Part shown: piece by piece, positions 1 through 4,164 of the stretch
Layout: each line of letters opens with the position of its first letter
Numbering within the stretch: position 1 is the stretch's first letter
Origin: Candidatus Moraniibacteriota bacterium
Lineage (GTDB): Bacteria > Patescibacteriota > Minisyncoccia > Moranbacterales > GCA-2747515
Length of the DNA: 5,069 bases
Assembly (NCBI GenBank): GCA_029938745.1
Contig: JAOZUJ010000069.1
Location: 1-5,069, forward strand
Reading direction: 5' to 3'
Made by a program: the position numbers and the translations under genes
Notes under the pieces: generated by a model
Databases searched by the model: none
Seen by the model: only the letters and a program-made list of their open reading frames with translations
Told to the model about the DNA's origin: nothing

Positions 1-43
1 GAATGATTCGCAAAAAGGATAGTTTGTGATATCATTTAACTAC

Positions 44-90
44 TTACTAATATACCTGCCTACCGGCAGGCAGGCTAATTACTAATATAC
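44..90. repeat. GC palindrome flanked by 12-bp direct repeats
   Basis: The 20-base near-palindrome CCTGCCTACCGGCAGGCAGG lies at 55-74, in otherwise AT-rich DNA just before the pyrophosphatase gene. Its halves pair with one discrepancy, which becomes a G-T wobble on the minus strand. The 12-mer TTACTAATATAC occurs at 44-55 and again at 79-90; extended outward, the match is 15 of 16 (40-55 against 75-90). The palindrome recurs at 1043-1062. This could be a REP-like dispersed element with a target duplication, or a tandem duplication with a 35-base offset. Confidence 0.75.
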
Positions 91-96
91 TAGAAT

Positions 97-1011
97 ATGA
101 AACATATTATAGGACACAAAAATCCAGATACGGATACAACGTGTAGTGCAATCGCATATCAGGATTTTTTGGAGAAGCAGGGCGTTGAGTCACAGGCTTT
201 TGCTTTGGGCAAATTAAATAAAGAAACAGAATTTGTTTTAGAGAAATTTGGTGTGGAAGCGCCTGAGGAGATTTCTGAATTACCAAAAGATACAGAAATT
301 ATTTTATTAGACCACAATGAAGAAAAACAGAGCATAGACAATATTCAAGATCTTGATATTGTTGAAATTATTGATCATCATAAGGTTAAGATTCAGACAG
401 ATAAGCCAATCTCTATTTTTGTAAAACCATTGGGCTCATCGTGTTCTATCATTGCGGAAAAATATTTTGATACACATACAGAATTATCACGAGAAATTGC
501 TGGCATTTTGCTTGCAGGCGTTGTGTCGGACACATTATTTTTTCGTTCACCTACAACAACTGATGTAGACAGGGAGTTAGCGGAAAAACTGAGTGGCATT
601 GCAGGTGTATCGGACGTAGAAGAATTTAGTTTGAAACTATTTGCTGCAAAAAGTGATTTGGGAGACATTTCTACTGAGGATTTGATCAGACTTGATTACA
701 AAGAATTTGATTTTGGAGAAGAAAAATATGGTATTGGTGTCATGGAAACAACAAATGTTGATTTTGGCCTGAATAGAAAAGATGAAATCGTGACAAAATT
801 GCAAGAAATAAAAGAAAAAGATGATTTTAGTGGCGTCTTCTTTGTCATTATTGATATTTTACAAGAAAAAAGTTATACATTGTGTTCGGGTGATGATGAA
901 ATTGCATTGTTTACAAAGTTATTTAATGCGGAGGATCAGGACGATGTATTATTTGTAGATAAGTTAGTGTCTCGTAAGAAACAAATTATTCCAGTATTTG
1001 AAAATATGTAA
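97..1011 (+). CDS. ppaC: Manganese-dependent inorganic pyrophosphatase (family II, DHH)
   Basis: This cytosolic enzyme hydrolyses pyrophosphate to two phosphates and so pulls nucleotide, tRNA-charging and polymerisation reactions forward. At 304 residues it has the normal family II length. The N-terminal DHH domain shows the metal-binding GHKNPDTD at residues 6-13 (H7, D11, D13), LLDHNE at 70-75 (D72), the DHH signature D93-H94-H95, and VSDT at 143-146 (D145). A GSS segment at 113-115 fits the conserved family region. The C-terminal DHHA2 domain ends with SRKKQ at 292-296, whose R293 and K294 match the substrate-phosphate-binding pair of the family. No CBS domains interrupt the protein, so it should not be the nucleotide-regulated form. 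The ATG at 97 begins the conserved N-terminal strand directly, so the start is secure. There is no Shine-Dalgarno; the upstream DNA is AT-rich. No terminator of convincing strength follows. Confidence 0.96.
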   Translation: MKHIIGHKNPDTDTTCSAIAYQDFLEKQGVESQAFALGKLNKETEFVLEKFGVEAPEEISELPKDTEIILLDHNEEKQSIDNIQDLDIVEIIDHHKVKIQTDKPISIFVKPLGSSCSIIAEKYFDTHTELSREIAGILLAGVVSDTLFFRSPTTTDVDRELAEKLSGIAGVSDVEEFSLKLFAAKSDLGDISTEDLIRLDYKEFDFGEEKYGIGVMETTNVDFGLNRKDEIVTKLQEIKEKDDFSGVFFVIIDILQEKSYTLCSGDDEIALFTKLFNAEDQDDVLFVDKLVSRKKQIIPVFENM

Positions 1012-1042
1012 ATATAATCCTCACACTTTGCACATCGCTTCG

Positions 1043-1062
1043 CCTACCTACCGGCAGGCAGG
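1043..1062. repeat. Second copy of the CCTRCC palindrome
   Basis: CCTACCTACCGGCAGGCAGG lies in the spacer between the pyrophosphatase and rubrerythrin genes. It differs from the copy at 55-74 by one base (A for G at the fourth position). The halves can pair, better on the minus strand where the differences become G-T wobbles. Unlike the first copy, I see no flanking direct repeat. Two copies bracketing one gene suggest a dispersed intergenic repeat family. Confidence 0.8.
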
Positions 1063-1085
1063 TTGCTGAATACATATTTTCCAAC

Positions 1086-1147
1086 AACATATATAAATAT
1101 GTTTTATGTAAAATATATATTCGCGCCTCGCGCTACACAAAAGTGTA
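1086..1147 (+). other. Weak AT-rich hairpins in the ppaC-rubrerythrin spacer
   Basis: AACATAT (1086-1092) can pair with ATATGTT (1097-1103) around a four-base loop and is followed by only a few T residues, so it may be a weak terminator for ppaC. Further on, TACAC (1134-1138) and GTGTA (1143-1147) form a five-pair hairpin with an AAAA loop. Between them lies a short GC run, CGCGCCTCGCGC, at 1122-1133. None of these is strong, and a clear promoter for rubrerythrin is not visible. Confidence 0.3.
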
Positions 1148-1184
1148 AACATTATATCAAAAAATTATAATTAAGAATAACAAT

Positions 1185-1760
1185 ATGAAATCAATCAAAG
1201 GAACACAAACGGAACAAAACTTACTCAAGGCGTTTGCGGGGGAGTCACAGGCACGTATGCGATATGATTATTTTGCAAGTGCTGCAAAAAAAGAAGGGTT
1301 GGAACAAATGTCGGCTATTTTTGCTGAAACTGCACTTAATGAAAAGGAGCACGCAAAAAGGTTTTTCAAATTTCTCGAGGGAGAAATGGTTGAAATTACA
1401 GCAACCTATCCTGCTGGTAAAATTGGTACAACACTAGAAAACCTTCAAGCATCAGCTGATGGTGAAAATGAAGAATGGACAGAATTGTATCCTGCATTTG
1501 CAAAGACCGCACGTGAGGAAGGCTTTGTGGATGTGGCTGTTACATTTGAAAAAATCGCTGAAGTGGAAAAAGCACATGAAGATCGTTATAGAAAATTGTA
1601 TGAGAATCTTGATGCTGGCAAAGTATTTGAAGGTGGTGACACAATTGTGTGGAAGTGTCGTAATTGTGGTTATTTGCATGAGGGGACAGAAGCGCCAGAA
1701 AAATGTCCAGCATGTTTACATCCACAGGCGTATTTTGAAATTCAATCTATAAATTATTAA
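1185..1760 (+). CDS. rbr: Rubrerythrin (ferritin-like diiron domain plus rubredoxin domain)
   Basis: Rubrerythrin reduces hydrogen peroxide to water in the cytoplasm of anaerobic or microaerophilic cells, taking electrons through its rubredoxin domain. The 191-residue length equals that of the classical Desulfovibrio protein and the key residues fall at the same numbers. The four-helix diiron domain shows E20 in GESQARMRY, E53-x-x-H56 in NEKEHA, E94 and E97 in the next helix, and E128-x-x-H131 in VEKAH. The C-terminal rubredoxin-type iron site has C158-x-x-C161 and C174-x-x-C177. All expected ligands are present, so the protein should be active. The ATG gives the normal N-terminus and no Shine-Dalgarno precedes it. 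The next gene starts eight bases after the stop, so the two are probably co-transcribed. Presence of this gene suggests a low-oxygen lifestyle. Confidence 0.97.
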   Translation: MKSIKGTQTEQNLLKAFAGESQARMRYDYFASAAKKEGLEQMSAIFAETALNEKEHAKRFFKFLEGEMVEITATYPAGKIGTTLENLQASADGENEEWTELYPAFAKTAREEGFVDVAVTFEKIAEVEKAHEDRYRKLYENLDAGKVFEGGDTIVWKCRNCGYLHEGTEAPEKCPACLHPQAYFEIQSINY

Positions 1761-1768
1761 ATGTAAAT

Positions 1769-2698
1769 ATGAGTTCATTTGAAAATTTTAATGAGGCGAA
1801 TGCAAAACAGTTAGCAAAAAATAAGGCAAAAAGGGAGGAGGAGAGAAAGTCTGCGGAGGTAGAGAAAACACTTGGTGATACAAAAGAGTCCATTGCAAGT
1901 ATGCCAGAAGTACAAAAAATAGCAGAGGATTCTGCAGAACGTTTGGTTGTTAGTAAAAGAGAAACGACACAATCAAATTGGGAACGTCGAGCCAAGGTAA
2001 ATGAGCTAAAAGAAGATGCGGAAACTGATCCGTTGACGGGATTGAATAATCGTCGTGGATTTGATAAATATATATCAAAAAAACAAATTGCTATTCAAAA
2101 GGAAGAAGTCGCATTTGCACATCGTGAAAAAAGCCTTGCATTAGAGCGGCGAGAAAAATTGTTTGATGTTTTTATTATTGATCTGGATAAGTTCAAAGAT
2201 GTCAATGATACATACGGTCACCTTGCAGGAGATGTCATGTTAAAAGAAGTTGCAAGCACTATACAAAATGAATTGAGGAGTAGTAGGGATATTGTTGCAC
2301 GGTTTGGCGGAGAAGAGTTTATTGTGGCTGTAGAAAGGGATGGCGGAAATCTAGTTGAGATTGCTGAGCGAATAAGAGAGTCAATTCAAAAAATTCAAAT
2401 AGAGCATGATGGAAATAAAATTTCAGTCACAGCAAGTGTTGGTGTTGCTCCATACAATGCAAATGTTAATGATATGTTGGATATTGCAGACAAGGCATTG
2501 TATATTGCAAAAGGGGAGGGAGATAAAATTAATAAAGAAGGACTCGCTATTGATGGCAATATTCCCACACAAGAAGAAGCTCGAAATCAAGTGTGGTATT
2601 TTGATAATAGCTCTGAAAAATATGAAAAATATGAAAAATCTGATATTGATGACGAATCGTCAGAAATTAATGATATTGCATTGGAAAAAGTTGCATAA
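1769..2698 (+). CDS. Soluble GGDEF-domain diguanylate cyclase with charged helical N-terminus
   Basis: Predicted to make cyclic di-GMP from two GTP. Residues 1-85 are very rich in Lys, Glu and Ala and look like a coiled coil, with no signal peptide or membrane segment, so the protein should be cytosolic. The GGDEF domain spans about 86-255: DPLTGLNNRR at 87-96, IIDLDKFKDVNDTYGH from 136 (metal-binding D138), and the catalytic loop GGEEF at 180-184, all consistent with activity. The segment between the NRR motif and D138 is longer than usual and highly charged (about 105-130). The inhibitory I-site is not canonical: the residue three before D174 is Ser, with the nearest Arg one position off. 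The tail (about 265-309) is acidic and low-complexity and contains EKYEKYEKS, encoded by three 9-base repeats at 2614-2640. It starts eight bases after rubrerythrin and ends before a strong terminator. No classical sensor domain is recognisable. Confidence 0.93.
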   Translation: MSSFENFNEANAKQLAKNKAKREEERKSAEVEKTLGDTKESIASMPEVQKIAEDSAERLVVSKRETTQSNWERRAKVNELKEDAETDPLTGLNNRRGFDKYISKKQIAIQKEEVAFAHREKSLALERREKLFDVFIIDLDKFKDVNDTYGHLAGDVMLKEVASTIQNELRSSRDIVARFGGEEFIVAVERDGGNLVEIAERIRESIQKIQIEHDGNKISVTASVGVAPYNANVNDMLDIADKALYIAKGEGDKINKEGLAIDGNIPTQEEARNQVWYFDNSSEKYEKYEKSDIDDESSEINDIALEKVA

Positions 2699-2720
2699 TA
2701 TTTTTTTGAAAATATAAATA

Positions 2721-2763
2721 AAAATCCGATTTAGCATCAACGCTAAATTGGATTTTATTTTTT
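2721..2763. terminator. Strong bidirectional intrinsic terminator
   Basis: AAAATCC-G-ATTTAGC (2721-2735) pairs with GCTAAAT-T-GGATTTT (2742-2756), giving fifteen pairs including one G-U around a six-base loop. It is followed on the plus strand by ATTTTTT (2757-2763). On the minus strand the stem has one mismatch and is followed by TTTTTATTT. It sits between the stops of the converging GGDEF and membrane-protein genes and should end both transcripts. Confidence 0.93.
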
Positions 2764-2770
2764 GTGATAA

Positions 2771-3274
2771 TTATGCAAGAAGTAGTAAAATAAGTGCGGT
2801 AATAAGAAGTGAAATACTAACCCACGAAAACCAATTTGGTTGTGCAATGTGACACTCGTAACGCGTTATTTCTTTTGTTTTATTTATGTAAAATTGTTTA
2901 ATGAGATTTTCTTTTACTTCTCCGATATTAAATTTTTTGAGAATATAAAATTCATCATCATATTTTTTGTAAATATCACAAATATTTTTGTATAATCTTC
3001 CTGATATGCGATCAAGAATAGATAAATATTGTAAAATTGATATCATAATTGCAAGAATTGCCACAATATTGCTCCAATTGATCAAAAAAGTATTTTTGTC
3101 TGTTGCTGTATATCCAATAAAAAATACAAAAAGTGATGCAAAAATAATGATAATATGAAATGCGTACATGCGACTGTTAACTGTGGCTGCAGTATTTTGC
3201 ATATCAAAAAACAACGTTGTTTTACGTTCATCTAACTCATCAATATGCTTTTGTAATCTTTCAGTTGTTGTCAT
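2771..3274 (-). CDS. Three-TM membrane protein, possibly SLATT-like
   Basis: I do not recognise this 167-residue protein with certainty. It begins with a charged amphipathic helix (about 1-30), then two close hydrophobic segments at about 36-56 and 65-87, a soluble stretch of about 60 residues rich in Lys, Asp, Glu and Tyr (88-146), and a final hydrophobic segment at about 147-166 that ends the protein. Two adjacent TM helices followed by a cytosolic helical region recall the SLATT families of predicted pore-forming effectors, but the third C-terminal TM helix is not the simplest form of that fold, and no SMODS/CD-NTase or SLOG partner lies in the window. The near-consensus promoter at 3298-3326 and 5' UTR of only about 15-20 bases support the gene and its start. 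It converges on the GGDEF gene and shares its terminator. There is no Shine-Dalgarno. Confidence 0.8.
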   Translation of the reverse strand: MTTTERLQKHIDELDERKTTLFFDMQNTAATVNSRMYAFHIIIIFASLFVFFIGYTATDKNTFLINWSNIVAILAIMISILQYLSILDRISGRLYKNICDIYKKYDDEFYILKKFNIGEVKENLIKQFYINKTKEITRYECHIAQPNWFSWVSISLLITALILLLLA

Positions 3275-3297
3275 GTAATTATTATTACGAACTATTT

Positions 3298-3326
3298 AAT
3301 ATACTATATTTTGAAAGTCTTGTCAA
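3298..3326 (-). promoter_or_regulatory. Sigma70-type promoter for the membrane-protein gene
   Basis: Read on the minus strand, TTGACA (3326-3321) is followed by exactly 17 bases and then TATATT (3303-3298). The predicted start site is near 3291, leaving roughly 17 bases before the ATG at 3274. The -35 is a perfect consensus match and the -10 matches at five of six positions. Confidence 0.85.
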
Positions 3327-3356
3327 GATGTTGGATTGTATATTTTATATATTTAT

Positions 3357-3384
3357 TTTGTTACGTAGCATGTTACGTAACAAG
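3357..3384. repeat. Near-perfect inverted repeat, possible operator
   Basis: TTACGTA (3361-3367) and TACGTAA (3374-3380) form an inverted repeat around a six-base centre. The pairing extends outward to 3358/3383, with a G-T at 3357/3384, about eleven pairs in all. It lies some 65-95 bases upstream of the start site of the membrane-protein promoter and just past the terminator at 3400. It is not followed by a T-run on the minus strand. A binding site for a dimeric regulator or an extra transcription block are both possible. Confidence 0.5.
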
Positions 3385-3399
3385 AAAATTTTTTACCAA

Positions 3400-3439
3400 A
3401 GAAAAAACGGGGCGAAAGCGTTTGCAATCGTCCCGTTTA
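3400..3439 (-). terminator. Intrinsic terminator of the putative structured RNA
   Basis: On the minus strand AAACGGG (3439-3433 reading down) pairs with CCCGTTT, with three further inner pairs (CGA with TCG) after one A/C mismatch. The hairpin runs into TTTTTTCTTT at 3407-3398. On the plus strand the same hairpin is followed by ATATTG rather than a T-run, so the signal has a clear direction and marks the 3' end of a minus-strand transcript. Confidence 0.75.
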
Positions 3440-3791
3440 TATTGTTATTTTCTGTCACAAATGACTCCCGACCGACTGCTGTGGCATTCTTGGCAACCTC
3501 CAGTGGCTGGGCACGGAATATGATCCGCGCAGGCCTGCGGGGCTGTGCCAAGTAATGCCGTTTTGTGTGTAGCCAACTTGGGGGTATGGCGTTATGGCAA
3601 TGCCGGTCGGAAGTCATGGTTGTAACGAACAAAGTGCGTCATTAATCGGAGTCCTAGAAAACTCCTGGGCGTTGATACGCCAGCTCCCACGCACAAAGGG
3701 AGCTAAATTGACAAAGACTATGCTCGGCCAACGTGGTTTGGCTCTTTTCATGGTTATCTCCTTTTCTCTTCATGGTTTTTGAAATAAACAG

Positions 3792-3852
3792 ACTAAATTC
3801 AGATACTAATTACTATTATGTTTTATTTTGTTAATTATTATCTGAATTTAGT
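3792..3852. repeat. Perfect 14-bp inverted repeat with AT-rich 33-base spacer
   Basis: ACTAAATTCAGATA (3792-3805) and TATCTGAATTTAGT (3839-3852) are exact reverse complements around 33 bases of nearly pure A/T. Within the predicted minus transcript this forms a long stem-loop joining the 5'-terminal hairpin to the GC-rich body. It could instead be a recombination or protein-binding site. Confidence 0.75.
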
Positions 3853-3895
3853 ATGTCTACCAATATAAAGCTTTTTGAGGTTGTTAATGTAATTG

Positions 3896-3947
3896 TAACG
3901 TGCCACGCCTGCAACGTTGTAGCGCTGTGGGCAGGTTTATCACGTTA
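3896..3947 (-). other. 5'-terminal hairpin with possible pseudoknot
   Basis: TAACGTG (3896-3902) pairs with CACGTTA (3941-3947) and closes a 52-base unit that begins almost exactly at the predicted start site of the minus transcript. Inside, CCTGC (3908-3912) complements GCAGG (3931-3935), and CCAC (3903-3906) complements GTGG (3927-3930). These two pairings cross each other, so they form either an H-type pseudoknot or alternative folds. It could be a small ligand-binding or stability element, but I do not match it to a riboswitch class. Confidence 0.5.
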
Positions 3948-3954
3948 ATGATGT

Positions 3955-3983
3955 ATGTTAGCATACTGTTTGTATTTTGTCAA
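3955..3983 (-). promoter_or_regulatory. Sigma70-type promoter for the putative structured RNA
   Basis: On the minus strand TTGACA (3983-3978) is followed by exactly 17 bases and TAACAT (3960-3955). Transcription should start near 3947-3948. The -10 lies inside the palindrome GTATG-TTAG-CATAC (3953-3966), which could be an operator. Strength and spacing resemble the promoter at 3298-3326. It points away from tyrS, into the GC-rich island. Confidence 0.78.
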
Positions 3984-4006
3984 GTCCTTGTAAAACATTT
4001 TATTTA

Positions 4007-4102
4007 ATGGATTTTATGTATTTGCAAAATGTAGTATTGGCTGGTATTATTGTAATTATTAGCGTTACAGGTGTAATTAGAGGCATTGTTGTATCTAAAT
4101 AA
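4007..4102 (+). CDS. Possible 31-aa single-TM microprotein
   Basis: This short reading frame encodes MDFMYLQNVVLAG followed by IIVIISVTGVIRGIVVSK. Residues 8-28 are almost entirely hydrophobic, with a basic end (R25, K31), like a one-pass membrane peptide. It ends in TAA, 62 bases before tyrS. There is no Shine-Dalgarno, but the other genes here also lack one. AT-rich DNA readily gives hydrophobic chance frames (ATT, GTA, TTT), so the call is weak. No function can be assigned. Confidence 0.33.
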   Translation: MDFMYLQNVVLAGIIVIISVTGVIRGIVVSK

Positions 4103-4109
4103 CGTTATA

Positions 4110-4129
4110 GACAGACACGTAGGTCTGTC
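4110..4129 (+). promoter_or_regulatory. Seven-pair hairpin in the tyrS leader
   Basis: GACAGAC (4110-4116) pairs exactly with GTCTGTC (4123-4129) around a six-base loop, 35 bases before the tyrS start. No T-run follows, so it is not a normal terminator. It may affect mRNA stability or be a protein-binding site. No T-box sequence is present. Confidence 0.45.
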
Positions 4130-4164
4130 ACTACAAAAACTATTTATATATTTAGTAATATTTT

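Larger units (their letters stand above)
3400..3948 (-). ncRNA. Putative large structured noncoding RNA, family not recognised
   Basis: A minus-strand transcript of about 550 nt is predicted from the promoter at 3955-3983 to the terminator at 3400. GC content is 53% over 3481-3720 (128 of 240 by hand count), as expected of a folded RNA in an AT-rich genome. Helices seen: ACAA-ATGACT-x-CCGACCG (3457-3474) with CGGTCGG-x-AGTCAT-xx-TTGT (3604-3623), where the one C/A mismatch becomes a G-U on the minus strand; GGCATTCTTGGCA (3483-3495) with 3546-3559, 13 pairs with one bulge; an inner hairpin CGGA/TCCG (3514-3527); GGAGT/ACTCC (3648-3665); GGCGT/ACGCC (3668-3681); AGCTCCC/GGGAGCT (3682-3704); GCCAA/TTGGC (3727-3742). 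The 5' part holds two more inverted repeats, at 3792-3852 and 3896-3947. I found no tmRNA ends or tag, no RNase P P4 motifs, no SRP loop and no T-box sequence. The function is unknown. Confidence 0.6.

Noticed and set aside
55..1062. CRISPR array from repeated GC palindromes
   Set aside because: There are only two copies, nearly 1 kb apart with a gene between them.
3393..3632. 79-codon minus-strand frame in the GC-rich island
   Set aside because: It runs through the long helices and into the terminator, has no recognisable protein features and no Shine-Dalgarno; it looks like a by-product of GC-rich RNA-coding DNA.
3640..3730. Group I intron core (GACTA and TAGTC-like pieces)
   Set aside because: The pieces are short, in the wrong order for P7 pairing, and there is no interrupted exon.
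3747..3777. Imperfect direct repeat of TTCATGGTT with 22-base period
   Set aside because: Only nine bases are shared in two copies; too short to be meaningful without comparison to other genomes.
3400..3780. tmRNA or RNase P RNA
   Set aside because: No alanine-acceptor ends, TTCGA T-loop or tag ending in ALAA; no GGAAAGTCC or ACAGAxxxGGCTTA P4 strands on either strand. ACAGAA occurs once on the minus strand without the rest of the motif.
3217..3782. Plus-strand frames of 112, 70 and 62 codons
   Set aside because: They cross the minus-strand promoter, terminator and RNA helices, have no plausible start signals, and their compositions change abruptly along the frame.
3440..4164. T-box leader controlling tyrS on the plus strand
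   Set aside because: No GGGTGGNACCGCG-like sequence or antiterminator is seen, no good plus-strand promoter is found, and the promoter and terminator signals point the other way.
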